A stretch of 64,000 nucleotides of DNA from UBA935 sp031556725 (GTDB lineage Bacteria; Bacillota; Clostridia; Lachnospirales; Lachnospiraceae): positions 150,849 through 214,848 of the forward strand of contig JAVBSL010000004.1 in assembly GCA_031556725.1 (NCBI GenBank). Reading direction: 5' to 3'. Shown piece by piece: positions 27,301-34,729 of the stretch. Position numbers and translations under genes: made by a program. Every line of letters starts with the position of its first letter. The first letter of the stretch is position 1. The notes below the pieces were generated by a model, which saw only the letters and a list, made by a program, of their open reading frames with translations, made no database searches and was not told where the DNA came from.

Positions 27301-28846
27301 TAAAGACCGGGGAGGTACCGACGAACTTCATACCTTTACGGTAAAATGGTCAAATGCAGCCATCACGGCCGGCAATCAGGGAACGCTTTATACAGGCGGA
27401 TACAAGGTTTACGGCATGAATGACGATATCGGCACAGCGATACCCATAAAGACCGGTACTACCACCACAAACGGTGAGATATCGATTACCGCAAAACAGA
27501 AGTTTGTGGTAACAGAACTTCCCATCGGGTATTACTACCAGGTGGCGGAAAAATCAAGCAATGAATACGAGATGTCCGATTCTGAGAATTTGACCGGACA
27601 AATAGCGGCAACTCCGGTTATTGCATCAGCCTTTAACAAAGCGACCACCAAACTGAAGATTGAAAATGAAACCGAAAATCCCGGCACCGGCCATGAAAAC
27701 GAGACCAATGCCGGTGGTAATGTAAAGGTTATCGTCGGTGGCGATGAGAACCCTGATCATCCCAGTGAAGATGATTATAAGGAAAATCAGGTGGCAGTAG
27801 TATGGCAGCCGGAGCAGTACTGGACTTACGGAAGTGCATTGTCGATTTTATATACCGATTTTAACAACAACAGCGGTGTCATTAAGATCATGAACTATCT
27901 GGATCGAGACCCGATAAACGGTATTAATTCAGTGAGAAGCTTATCCGCATGTAACATAATGATTAATGGAGCCGCCAGCGATCTGACCGGTTTACAGATG
28001 ATTTACCCGCATATTGCCGATCAGGCGCTTAGCCTGACTTCTACCGGAGCGGTAAGGATGGCTTTGGCCAATAACTTAACCGGCATGCAGCGGCAGACAG
28101 CGGTACAGGTGGATTTTGCGCCCACCCTGGCGGTGCGGAATATTACTCCGGCGGATGGTGCGCTGCCAAGCCGGCACGGAACGGTGCAGGTGGAAAACGG
28201 TTCTCCTGATGAAGCCTCAGACGGCCTTCCAAGTGATAACGGCCTTCCTTACGCCGGTGAAACGACAGTGTATGGTACAGCGGCAGCAGGCTATAAGGTA
28301 GATACCAATAAGATGTTGTTGCGTAATATGAATGACTTGAATGGAACCGCTGCGCAGATCAGCGTAGGCAGTGATGGTAAATTTGCCACCACTTTATCTA
28401 CCCAAATAGCAGGCGTGGCTACCGATGTGCCCATTAGCGGTGAGGTCTTCTACACCTATGATGCTTCCGGGAAGTATGTAGCGGAAGTGAAAATTATGCT
28501 GAATAATCTATTGATACCTTTGCAGGTTGATCTCTTGTTTGTAACGGAGAGCACTAATATATCCGGAAACGGTGATGACCCCAAAGACGACAGCGGCGGT
28601 AGCGGTGAAAACAATAATTCTTCCAATGAAACCGAAACTACCGATAGTCAGCAGGTAAAACCAAAGCCGGTTAATCCGGCAGACGGAACAGAAGAAGCGC
28701 AGGCAGTACAACCCCTGTCGGCAGTGCCGAGAACCGGTGATGATACACCCATTGCCTTAATCGTAGCGATAGGGGCCGGTGCCGGAATCGGAGCATTTTT
28801 AACCAGAAAAAGAAAAAGGAATAAGACAAATGAAGGAAATCACTAG
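18308..28846 (+). CDS. Giant Cna_B-repeat cell-wall-anchored surface protein
   Basis: A 3512-residue secreted protein. It has a long basic N-region, a hydrophobic signal segment (RIFVLFLILAIALPQLQ, ending AYADE about residue 61), and a Gly/Glu/Ser-rich low-complexity stretch (about 62-150). About 19 Cna_B-like beta-sandwich modules follow, spaced about 110-165 residues. Each starts with a (V/I)xxKxW motif, for example near residues 552, 687, 961, 1085, 1810, 2102, 2486, 2611, 2736 and 2875, and usually has a YxVxE motif and a closing Asn. The Lys, Glu and Asn are the residues that form internal isopeptide bonds in this family. A further module lies near 2990, then a non-repetitive domain (about 3150-3420). 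The end is a sorting signal: VPRTGDD (about 3473), a hydrophobic helix and RKRKRNK. It probably forms a long, protease-resistant stalk on the cell wall. The class B sortase encoded next overlaps it. Ligand unknown. Confidence 0.92.
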   Translation: MLYDKGETKKRAKQRTWDKRRRKIGEFITVSKPVMKRIFVLFLILAIALPQLQVVQQAYADEIEGTPGGGEVSGNGVEEGSGEEVGGSGEEGSGEEVGGSGEEGGGGEEGGNGEEVSIGSGEVSGNGVEEGGSGEVSGNGIEEGNSQETEYISVSGQIVFMGNAESGIDSVKMVLYQNGEKVEDAEAQIQDGESYQGFSAWDFSFDDLPETDEDGDAYEYSFTDGNYSSGGQDLYYINGGSIAATGGSLCFDAGTTLVYVGRGDITGEYLIEKNDEDEGPPDEMVIISYSTVGGEENSYSDLARGSGVSSENGQWWLSDCLQYNPLSGEKIEYRVQVDGNADDYLAYYENVSPYEGEWEYLCEGGRLINCYFGDSGMLMMGILGASGGPQPGAMQASTEKVNYKVTVNWNDNDEALYDEETNPDGRISVELVLQYKMDGMTGFADLTPEILESWFVDSADFTIDADNNIVTPTPDMTAYNNWVYTYNLPKALMEVPDIDGNGKETYQGEQQAVKNIIYSFRLKDTSKSKLEQNYFVDEQTNNNIIINTKKAKMTFTKAWKDSSNEYLTRQDVEVLKSNLTLYRMVSGDASGKPVTESFSMGVTGETGDNWTFTISELSLYDPSGLPYIYYVRETDNKMTINASQTTLTDKTNVFYAATYSNVGNHAADQEACYDGGKIINTLTDYIDYQATKEWRDGVTDDDKTPEAEAVRNARPKYTLILMRYLGSDSNGYQHGTPVQGMRFSPSEAITTYPISFKTLSKYTSDFPKGFPRFDEEGREYTYYVQEVLNNKAGGATYEKRFYASATSNDFSTANALYNGGVLRNVRVGTMDIPVTKSWKAVAMQDMKASVDLQLNRKDSAGKWEVAATYKLGGFRAEVMEQTHTFKNLAKYDGNGEAYTYSVSELGITVNEKTPIKYEDITLSNGDKARKCEVDGHYFVMEETTDDDGNILLINRLVGTTDVKVKKVWNGLKTGDSSPPAITFQLYKDNKKEGSTTSIDVGVSVYPSPNPKTVNETDVWTSTWVVFEDMPRYDADGKEIEYNVKEVAVPGYSTVITSSKYEETAPLKGIVETTISNTPVGEGKWIMITKKWQDDGDENCRGPVTVALYHRTDVDEPWEEDAVSTVVLNKENNWQNWIRLSADDGFGRYDEDYAHYYVKEDSVARDSVSYDVEYDASVPYPDLASAIGEDNAVQVGTLETDAHFYNVAAYITKPTRKDKNNVDYIAVDYTFVNTRYGTVNMDLEKGWIDDKYQKDKVNQTVTLKVERTDTKTKVTDTVATVTLNGETAPYAVPSGLISGVTLDTSKTEAFKTRLTGFPKYNKKGELYLYAVKETNVKEGDGTGLNSHDVIDNSYRLVDGQRYSVSVGVEAAWGEHEDKPPSPDEMHYAVTNSRSETVPFIIYKVWKDITRTKNVSAEEILMETKIRPDIYLTLWSQVEGETAEKRVGNRYVERVWDTTQSDYYWICDFGSLPRYTADGKEILYWVVEDDPPSDSEYIAPQYYSQKPVQAYRDDPQLSSILNTEAEVTKIYNVSEANRKTIGGTYKGASNGETIVNQRKADRYLKGFKIWRNIPTNMAPSYYPDITVDLKIYQYDNATYAYVDAGYDAVILKEGQKEFFFGAKDTQLPKYDEYGTIIKYRAEETSTTPPKGYKTPVYDEYNLQIINAYKSQSELGADEMVQIDITKTWKNIPAGLTGDKIPKTTIQLWRYLTDEKGAEITDSAEDTKLSAEFTWTANETKSAAASFEKLPRYGYNGNEFKYFVKELLNGYDIEVIKTPDTVKNAKDEDVERITFDVTNDYNGATDGTAFIKLGGTKVWTGDSSDGFGFRPSEVKLKVYRSITGIADSTEEITSKVDVVWANTDSDNWSYSVYCKGGDYLYGVAKTEANDGATLCRYAPNGSAYIYYVEELKTTGLGFYTPSPVTGSKVTDIGDSGSLTLKGIADTATGNITASFRNTMVSTDYKVTKEWWKKEGSKQAVEMEAADMDIMLPASITLKIQYKPAPNAAWTDFTVADKTLLKADIKKLLLGSTDEHITKAITFTNLPKYGTYEDATDSGKEKEYEIPYRAIETHIGTTAITGNADGYTYAANADYTALKNTVETIPLTIRKEWIDSDNQDGVRPTSITFTVERDGDDKQTITVPISPSTPGADGEWKTGVTISVPKITRTEGNVAAVYRVTENLTDPEKGEYTLEGAAKDSYTQSTFTVGTGNEQIFTLINRHGDKKIDIQVTKAWSDASIGETIGLGTGNANQDAIRSGSVQVYLMRRDTKNDPWQYLKANGDYSILKADAELITLSAAANNWIHTWQDLQARWNSTNGASGAQKYYEYQVGEEPIKGYTASPTPAIITENETDNANLGKITLTNVLKKTSLDVEKVWDTGSSGANPFAGELPIKVKLQYRLGATGTWTDAAGTKAVQELKDGKKTYTYSGLPIENNVGTAYFYRVVESEINGVATGSGVYPGSYENTVQWAAAGETKDIITNTLKTRNSITVTKIWDDAGDQDGKRPGDKKVKVTLTKDAGVTGETISQTVDLTENAGVWSSYTWNNLPKYRNDGTTLCVYTLAETVPSGYTVTYSIDNGTTYSPSIATGSSPIPDQAGAKVIVKNSYTPKVMAVTATKIWDDDNNAYNTRPATVKLLLKSTLNSDGKTGAAAVQLPAGQNPAEISKSSSPTAWKHTWSNLPVYKSAGQKIYYSVVEVDAAGNEVALPSYLSPVYTKNSSSTGDDIEVTVTNKLDTVNLDIEKKWDDYRNIYNSRPANVTFTVQRKVGTGAWTNVTSGTGTITRTLVSDCQTDGTAVVTQKVKNISTDADTVPTVAGLPKYDTSGKEYQYQAVETAIPAGAHEYEMSPAPVTTKGDNGVYKTVVTNKLKVETIDLSGTKTWTDEANKYGTRPQQGLTLNVYYKDSTHNTWTLDGNSYPVNWNLNTTTGTWTYTIKNLLKYSPGDAVARTYSVVETVPSGYTRTEPETDEYRTGTVANGGNIISVNFTNKLNTGTLIMKKDKDRGGTDELHTFTVKWSNAAITAGNQGTLYTGGYKVYGMNDDIGTAIPIKTGTTTTNGEISITAKQKFVVTELPIGYYYQVAEKSSNEYEMSDSENLTGQIAATPVIASAFNKATTKLKIENETENPGTGHENETNAGGNVKVIVGGDENPDHPSEDDYKENQVAVVWQPEQYWTYGSALSILYTDFNNNSGVIKIMNYLDRDPINGINSVRSLSACNIMINGAASDLTGLQMIYPHIADQALSLTSTGAVRMALANNLTGMQRQTAVQVDFAPTLAVRNITPADGALPSRHGTVQVENGSPDEASDGLPSDNGLPYAGETTVYGTAAAGYKVDTNKMLLRNMNDLNGTAAQISVGSDGKFATTLSTQIAGVATDVPISGEVFYTYDASGKYVAEVKIMLNNLLIPLQVDLLFVTESTNISGNGDDPKDDSGGSGENNNSSNETETTDSQQVKPKPVNPADGTEEAQAVQPLSAVPRTGDDTPIALIVAIGAGAGIGAFLTRKRKRNKTNEGNH
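18505..18745 (+). repeat. Low-complexity GSGEE-coding tandem repeat
   Basis: Degenerate tandem units built of GGCAGCGGCGAAGAAGT-like and GAAGTAAGCGGCAACGGT-like blocks (the latter at about 18518, 18673 and 18712). They encode a flexible acidic linker just after the signal peptide; copy number is likely to vary between strains. Confidence 0.8.
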
Positions 28847-29615
28847 AAAAATCATTTTTTTCCTTTGTCTGATCACAATGACAGGCTGCTGTGTCTATAC
28901 GGCAGCCTGGTTTGTAAAAGGACAGATACAAAAGCAGGAAAGCCGCCAATTGGCAGAGCAGTTTCATAGCCGGACAGCGCAAACCATACAATCATCAACC
29001 GGGGCAGATCAAAGTGAGGATATTGGCAAAAGTAAAATGGAGAATAAAGCGGAAGTGATGAATAGCCTGCGAAACATCAATAATGATTTGGCAGGGTGGA
29101 TTACCATTCCCGGAACCGCCCTCGACTATCCGGTAGTGCAGACGGCAGACAATCAGTTTTATATGACCAATAACTTTTATCGGGAAAAAGATAAACATGG
29201 TGCAGTTTTTATGGATTATCGCTGCGGTGAGAGCGAATTACAGAACACCATCCTCTATGGACATCATATGAAGGATGGAACGATGTTCCATGAACTGTCC
29301 CAGTATAAGAAGAAGGAATTTTATGAAAACCATCAGAAGATTACATTTTATGACAGTCAGGGAAAGGAGCACAACTATCAGATTATAAGTGTTTTTTACT
29401 GGGATGGTGAAAAAGCGGATGATTTTCCTTTTTATGAGTATGTAGAGCTGACGGAAGAAGCTTTTTATCAGTATATTCAAGGGGTAAAGAAGAAAGCTAT
29501 ATATGATATTCCGGTAGAAGTAAGCAATGTGCAGAACTTGATTACACTGGCTACGTGCGACTATGTTTCGGCAGATGCACGGCTGCTTGTGGTTGGTGTG
29601 GAAGCAGCAAAATAG
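28830..29615 (+). CDS. srtB: Class B sortase
   Basis: A 261-residue membrane transpeptidase that cleaves a sorting signal and links the protein to peptidoglycan. An N-terminal hydrophobic segment (IIFFLCLITMTGCCVYTAAWFV) anchors it. The catalytic His is in NTILYGHHMKDGTMF, the Cys in LITLATCDYVS and the Arg in DARLLVVGVE. The openings DLAGWITIPGTALDYPVVQ and YFNxxF-like YMTNNFYREKDKHGAVFMD are typical of class B. The start lies within the last codons of the surface-protein gene, so the two are translated together and this enzyme probably has that protein (VPRTG signal) as its dedicated substrate. Confidence 0.92.
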   Translation: MKEITRKIIFFLCLITMTGCCVYTAAWFVKGQIQKQESRQLAEQFHSRTAQTIQSSTGADQSEDIGKSKMENKAEVMNSLRNINNDLAGWITIPGTALDYPVVQTADNQFYMTNNFYREKDKHGAVFMDYRCGESELQNTILYGHHMKDGTMFHELSQYKKKEFYENHQKITFYDSQGKEHNYQIISVFYWDGEKADDFPFYEYVELTEEAFYQYIQGVKKKAIYDIPVEVSNVQNLITLATCDYVSADARLLVVGVEAAK

Positions 29616-29679
29616 AAGAAGATTCGTGCTGTTTAAGTGGCTTTTTGTGCGGGTTTCGCCGGTAATGAGATTTGTATGA

Positions 29680-29709
29680 TTGACGAATATTTGAAAAAGG
29701 TGATAATGT
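29680..29709 (+). promoter_or_regulatory. Promoter of the chemoreceptor gene
   Basis: TTGACG at 29680-29685, an 18-base spacer, TAATGT at 29704-29709, 40 bases before the start. No terminator is evident between the sortase stop and this site. Confidence 0.55.
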
Positions 29710-29749
29710 TAATTCATATAAAACAAAGTTATTTACAGGAGTGTGCACA

Positions 29750-31480
29750 ATGAAGACACAAAAGAAAAAAACCAGAAAACTGAGTATTGAAAAAAAAGTA
29801 TTGTGGTCAGTAATGCTGTTGGGTCTTATCAGTTGTTGCTTTATGGGAGTTACGGTGTATTCTATGGTTTCGGAGGATATGCTTAACAGCAGACGGGAAA
29901 ATACCCGCTGTATCGCCGCATCGGCAGCTAAGATCATAGACGGAGATTTACACGATGCTTTGCAGCCGGGTGATGAAGATACAGAAATCTATCAAGCGTA
30001 TCTGGCATCCCTCCGGGCATGTAAAAATGAGACCGGTGTACTGTATATGTATACATTGAAGCCACTGGATGCAGAAAATGTGCAATTTGTTGTTGATACC
30101 GACGAATCGGAGCTGCAGGGGCAGATTGGCGAGGAATATGAAATCTCGGATATGATGCTTGAGGCATTGGCAGGGCAGACGGTAGCATCCGAAGAACCCA
30201 CCGATGATGAATACGGACAATATTTTTCGGCTTTTGCCCCAATCTATAACAAGGCCGGAGCAGTAGTGGCCATAATTGGAGTTGATTTGGAGCTAAGCAT
30301 AGTAGAAAACAACCTGGCATCACTGCGAACGGTAATTCTCCTGATTGCCGGGATTTCTTTCATTGTAAGTATTTTGATCGGCCTGTTTCTTTCAAGGAGT
30401 ATCGGTAAAAACCTTGGTATTGTAAACAGTAAGATTGATGAAGTGGTATACAGTGACGGTGATTTGACGAAGATGATTCAGGTTACTTCCGGAGATGAAC
30501 TGGAACTGATGGCAGACAGCCTTAATGAATTCCTTAAACGCTTACGGGGAATTGTGGAACAGATTGTTAATTCCGCCGCCACGATTTATGCATCACAGGG
30601 CAGTATCGGCACCCAAATGGCAGATGCGGTCAGCGGAATCACAACCGCGGCGGCAACCATGGAAGAAATGACTGCCGGTATGGAAATGACCACAGCGTCC
30701 GCCAATTTGATTCATGAAGCGGTGAACGAAGTGGGTGAAATGGTTGAAAGGATCTATCAGGATTCCGCCCGGGGAGCCGGCCGGGCAGAGGAAGTCAGCC
30801 GGACGGCCATTGCCATGAAAGAAGACGCGGCAAAAGCCAAGGAGCGTGCCAAATCCCTAATGCAGGAGATTACAGCGGAACTGGAAAGGAAGATTGCCCA
30901 ATCCAAAGAAGTAGAAAATATCAGCGAGTTATCAGGGGAAATTATAAATATTGCCAAGCGTACCAACATTTTAGCGTTGAATGCTTCCATCGAATCAGCC
31001 AGAGTAGGAGAAGCCGGGCGGGGTTTTGCCATTGTGGCGACTCAGGTGGCAGAGTTAGCCTCCAGTTCCAGTAAGGCAGCGGAAGAAATCGGTAAAGTGA
31101 GCAAGGCGGCAATTGAGGCAGTTTATGGTCTGCATGATACGGTATCCAAAGTAATGGTCTTTATGGAAGAAGATATGATGCAGGACTATGAGAAACTGGC
31201 TGAGACCGGTGAAGAGTACAACCGGGATGCCAATGAATTCCATCGGATTTTAAGTGAATTTAAGGGAAGAGCGTCTTCTTTGGAAAAAACCATGGGAGAT
31301 ATTCGGCAGGAATTGGGTATCGTCGTAGAAACCATTGATAACAATGCCCATTGTATCAGTGATGTGACAGTGGTAATTGCCGATTTGAACAATAATATGA
31401 CTAACATCGAGGGCGCTTCCAAAGATAATGGTGAAGTAGTTGAAACACTGCAGCAGGCAGTGGGACATTTTAAGATATAG
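29750..31480 (+). CDS. Methyl-accepting chemotaxis protein
   Basis: A 576-residue chemoreceptor. Helix 1 lies at about 18-42, followed by an extracellular Cache-like region (TGVLYMYTLKP, VQFVVDTDESE, YFSAFAPIYNKAGAVVAIIGVDLE), helix 2 (VILLIAGISFIVSILIGLFL), a HAMP-like segment and a long coiled-coil signalling domain with the CheA/CheW contact hairpin (NILALNASIESARVGEAGRGFAIVATQVAELAS). ATG 29750 follows AGGAG at good distance. It signals to the flagellar chemotaxis kinase or a type IV pilus-like system; no che genes are in the window. Ligand unknown. Confidence 0.92.
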   Translation: MKTQKKKTRKLSIEKKVLWSVMLLGLISCCFMGVTVYSMVSEDMLNSRRENTRCIAASAAKIIDGDLHDALQPGDEDTEIYQAYLASLRACKNETGVLYMYTLKPLDAENVQFVVDTDESELQGQIGEEYEISDMMLEALAGQTVASEEPTDDEYGQYFSAFAPIYNKAGAVVAIIGVDLELSIVENNLASLRTVILLIAGISFIVSILIGLFLSRSIGKNLGIVNSKIDEVVYSDGDLTKMIQVTSGDELELMADSLNEFLKRLRGIVEQIVNSAATIYASQGSIGTQMADAVSGITTAAATMEEMTAGMEMTTASANLIHEAVNEVGEMVERIYQDSARGAGRAEEVSRTAIAMKEDAAKAKERAKSLMQEITAELERKIAQSKEVENISELSGEIINIAKRTNILALNASIESARVGEAGRGFAIVATQVAELASSSSKAAEEIGKVSKAAIEAVYGLHDTVSKVMVFMEEDMMQDYEKLAETGEEYNRDANEFHRILSEFKGRASSLEKTMGDIRQELGIVVETIDNNAHCISDVTVVIADLNNNMTNIEGASKDNGEVVETLQQAVGHFKI

Positions 31481-31553
31481 GATATTGAAAAATCCACATT
31501 ATTTTGCTATAGTCGAAATAGTGGTATAACTTAAGAAAAGTTGGTGTGTTTCA

Positions 31554-32654
31554 TTGAAAAACAAAAGACTTCGGATTCGGACTATAGTAATCATTTTCAT
31601 AATATTAATCATTTTTACAAGTTCCAAGGTTTATCTTCGGGCGGCTTCCGATTCTGCTGCGGTTTCGGCAAAGTATCAGGATTATCAGCAGCGTTTTGAA
31701 GGAATAGAAGAAAAGGAAGATATCGCTGAAGCAGGTTTTCAGGTGATCGAGGGACAGATTTTCCCCATCACGCTGGAAACCTTCGGCGATGTTTTTTTTG
31801 TGCCCGCATTTGAAACACAATATCTGCGTCTGGCGTTGTTCTTAATCGATGAAAACGGGCAGGTGGTATATAAAACCGACCAGTTGGAAAGCAACAACCG
31901 GAACAAGGGACAGCTGAAACAGCTAAACCGCAGTATTGCCGCTGTGTCTTTTCAGGATATGGATGGGGATGGGCTGACTGATATTGCGCTGATCACTACT
32001 TGCGTCAATATCACCGGGGACCATGCCGGGAAACCTTATAAGGTGGGCGATGTACTATTCCAGAATCAGGGTGGGTTTTATCGGGACTACCGGATTTCCG
32101 ATAAAATCAACCGGTTCAGTATGAATAAGAGTATTAAGACTATGGCAGCTTTTATCCGGGATGGTTATTCCACGGAATTTTTGTATACCGCCGCGACCTT
32201 GGACGAATTGTTGGAAAATGGGCTGGAAATTGTGGTGGAACAAAACTATACCAGGCAATTTGAAAAGCTGGGCCGGCTGCAGGTGGTGCCGGGGATTTAC
32301 CGGATGGCTAATTACGATGTATTCATGATTTATCTGGTAAACGATCAGGGCGATATCGTGTGGAGCTTGCAGCCTATGGGTGAATACGACAGCCTGTATG
32401 CGCTTAGAGGAATCAGTTGTAAGGATATTGACGGCGACGGCCTAAAGGATATGGTGGTGTTAGCCCGTTACAGCAAAGAAGGCAGTTATGGTGAGGCGTT
32501 GATTGAAAATGACTATGCCATTTATTATCAAAGAACCGGGGGATTTTATGCGGATACGGAATACAAAAGGATATACCGGTGTGACGAAGAAGTAACCATG
32601 GAAGAACTGGTACGAAGGGCCCGTGCTTATTGGGGGTGGAAGGTGGAAGAATGA
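31554..32654 (+). CDS. Secreted FG-GAP/VCBS-like protein
   Basis: A 366-residue protein with an N-terminal signal or anchor helix (TIVIIFIILIIFTSSKVYL) and two calcium-loop motifs of FG-GAP type, FQDMDGDGLTDIALIT and CKDIDGDGLKDMVVLA, in a beta-propeller-like setting. The TTG at 31554 is the only start that keeps the whole signal helix; its ribosome site is weak (AAGAAAAG). Its stop overlaps the start of the following response regulator (ATGA), so it belongs to that two-component operon and may act as an extracellular input or target. I do not recognise a closer family. Confidence 0.7.
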   Translation: MKNKRLRIRTIVIIFIILIIFTSSKVYLRAASDSAAVSAKYQDYQQRFEGIEEKEDIAEAGFQVIEGQIFPITLETFGDVFFVPAFETQYLRLALFLIDENGQVVYKTDQLESNNRNKGQLKQLNRSIAAVSFQDMDGDGLTDIALITTCVNITGDHAGKPYKVGDVLFQNQGGFYRDYRISDKINRFSMNKSIKTMAAFIRDGYSTEFLYTAATLDELLENGLEIVVEQNYTRQFEKLGRLQVVPGIYRMANYDVFMIYLVNDQGDIVWSLQPMGEYDSLYALRGISCKDIDGDGLKDMVVLARYSKEGSYGEALIENDYAIYYQRTGGFYADTEYKRIYRCDEEVTMEELVRRARAYWGWKVEE

Positions 32655-33304
32655 TTAAGATACTGATTGTAGATGATGAAAAGTCCATATGCGACTTAAT
32701 TGATTTGAATCTATCGGCGGCAGGGTATCACTGCGCGGCGGTACAGGATGGGCTGGAAGCTATCGAACGGATCGAGAAGGAAGCTTTTGATCTTATTTTG
32801 TTGGATATCATGCTGCCGGGAGCGGATGGGTATGATATTATCGAATACATCCGTCCCTTGAAGATACCGGTTATTTTCATTACCGCCAGGCATGAAGTGA
32901 AGGACCGGGTAAAGGGCCTGAAGCTGGGGGCTGATGATTATCTGGTAAAGCCCTTTGATGTAGTGGAACTGGTAGCCAGGGTGGAAGCAGTACTGCGCCG
33001 GTATAATAAAGCGGATAAAAAGCTTACGGTGGGGGATATTGTGGTAGATGTGGAGGCTCGCCGGGTAACCAGGGGAGGCCTTCCGGTGGAACTGACTAAC
33101 AAAGAATTCGGTTTGCTGGTGCTTTTTATCAGAAATAAAAACATTGCCCTCTTTCGGGAAATGCTGTATGAGAAGGTCTGGGAAGAGGAATATTATGGTG
33201 ACAGCCGAACCCTGGATCTGCATGTCCAGCGTCTGCGGAAGAAGCTGGGCTGGGAGAACAGTCTTACGGCGGTATATAAGGTTGGATATCGTTTAGAAAT
33301 ATAA
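32651..33304 (+). CDS. OmpR-family response regulator
   Basis: A 217-residue regulator. Receiver domain: ILIVDDEKSICDLI, phospho-acceptor Asp52 in ILLDIMLPGADGYD, Thr in VIFITARHE, Lys in DDYLVKPFDVVELVARV. C-terminal winged helix: LTNKEFGLLVLFIRNKNIALFREMLYEKVW, DSRTLDLHVQRLRKKLG, TAVYKVGYRLE. ATG 32651 overlaps the previous stop; AGGTGGA is the ribosome site. It is paired with the histidine kinase 12 bases downstream. Confidence 0.93.
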   Translation: MIKILIVDDEKSICDLIDLNLSAAGYHCAAVQDGLEAIERIEKEAFDLILLDIMLPGADGYDIIEYIRPLKIPVIFITARHEVKDRVKGLKLGADDYLVKPFDVVELVARVEAVLRRYNKADKKLTVGDIVVDVEARRVTRGGLPVELTNKEFGLLVLFIRNKNIALFREMLYEKVWEEEYYGDSRTLDLHVQRLRKKLGWENSLTAVYKVGYRLEI

Positions 33305-33316
33305 AAGAGGAAGAAT

Positions 33317-34729
33317 ATGAAATTTTCGATTAAACTATTGCTGTGGACCATTACCGTTATGGCCATTGCCCTTGGATTCAGCGGATATTATTTTGTAAAT
33401 TTTGTCTTTGAAACTTCTCTGAACCGGGAGGTGGGTCAGGCGCTGGATGAAAACAGCATCTTAAGCTTTGCGTTTGAGACCGCGGCTCTTAACATACCGG
33501 CGAAATATGATGTACTGCCCAACAGTATGGTCGAGCATATTGCTTCGAAACTGGAAACCGGCGGTCATAGTACCAAACGGTTGCTGCGGCTGAGTGACGA
33601 AGGGAAAAATGTTCTGTATGCCAGTGAAGGGTTTGTAAGTGATGAGGAATTATTGCTTTTAACCGATGAAAGTACCAAGACTTATCAAGTTATCGAGCGG
33701 GAGGGCAGCTACTATATTCAGACCGGTATTACGGTGAATGCCCTGGACCGGATATTGTATCTGGAAACCATGCGGGATGTATCGGAGGTATTTAAGGAGC
33801 GGGCTTTGGGCTTTTCCGTCTATCGCCGGGTAACGGTCCTGATGCTGATCTTTGGTACGGTTATTATGCATTTTATTGCTTCCTGGCTGACCAAACCCAT
33901 CCGTCTTTTGACCAGAGCAACCAAACGGATGGCCGCCGGTGATTATGACTACCGGGCTAAACAGGTGAGCAATGATGAGTTAGGGCTTCTTACCAATGAT
34001 TTTAATAAAATGGCCAATGCTTTGGAAGAAAACATTAATAAATTAGAGGAGGAGCTGCAGGACCGGGAAGAATTTGTGGCGGCGTTTGCCCACGAACTGA
34101 AGACCCCTCTGACTTCCATTATCGGCTATGCGGATATGCTGCGTTCCCGCAAGCTGGATGAAGAAAAAAGCTTTTTATCGGCTAACTATATTTATACCGA
34201 GGGTAAGCGACTGGAAGCGATGTCCTTCCGGCTTTTAGATATTATCGTGACCAAGCGCGGGGAAACCGAACTGCAGATGGTAGCAGCCGAGTCCTTTTTT
34301 ACCTATTTACAAGATATGTTTGGTGCTGATACTGAGATGAAGTATGAATTCAGTTATGAACCGGCATTGGTCAGGGCAGACAGTAATCTGATTAAGACAG
34401 TTCTAATCAACTTAATTGATAATGCCTGCAAAGCCTCTGACACAGGTAGTACCATTAAGATTGAGGGGGCCTGGCAGGAAAATGGCTATTGTTTTGCGGT
34501 AAAGGATAATGGCGTGGGAATACCGAAAGAGGAACAGGCAAAGATAACCAAGGCTTTCTACATGGTCGATAAATCAAGGGCAAGAAGCAAAAACGGTGCC
34601 GGTTTGGGATTGGCATTGTGCGCGGAAATTTTACTGCTGCATGAGAGCCGGCTGGAAATAGAAAGTACAACCGGTGAAGGTACCTGTATCAGTTTTATCC
34701 TGGCAGCCGAACGGAAGGAGGAAGTATGA
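33317..34729 (+). CDS. Sensor histidine kinase (HAMP-HisKA-HATPase)
   Basis: A 470-residue membrane kinase. Helix 1 at about 5-30, an extracellular sensor region of about 140 residues, helix 2 (VTVLMLIFGTVIMHFIASWL), HAMP (KPIRLLTRATKRMAAGDYDYRA), HisKA with phospho-acceptor His in AAFAHELKTPLTSIIGYADML, and an ATPase domain with N-box NLIDNACKAS, DNGVGIPKEE and GAGLGLALC. Phosphorylates the OmpR-type regulator just upstream. Its stop overlaps the next gene by four bases. Confidence 0.93.
   Translation: MKFSIKLLLWTITVMAIALGFSGYYFVNFVFETSLNREVGQALDENSILSFAFETAALNIPAKYDVLPNSMVEHIASKLETGGHSTKRLLRLSDEGKNVLYASEGFVSDEELLLLTDESTKTYQVIEREGSYYIQTGITVNALDRILYLETMRDVSEVFKERALGFSVYRRVTVLMLIFGTVIMHFIASWLTKPIRLLTRATKRMAAGDYDYRAKQVSNDELGLLTNDFNKMANALEENINKLEEELQDREEFVAAFAHELKTPLTSIIGYADMLRSRKLDEEKSFLSANYIYTEGKRLEAMSFRLLDIIVTKRGETELQMVAAESFFTYLQDMFGADTEMKYEFSYEPALVRADSNLIKTVLINLIDNACKASDTGSTIKIEGAWQENGYCFAVKDNGVGIPKEEQAKITKAFYMVDKSRARSKNGAGLGLALCAEILLLHESRLEIESTTGEGTCISFILAAERKEEV

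Noticed and set aside
18434..28711. Many minus-strand frames opposite the giant surface protein
   Set aside because: They mirror the repeat codons of a well-supported gene and lack starts with ribosome sites.
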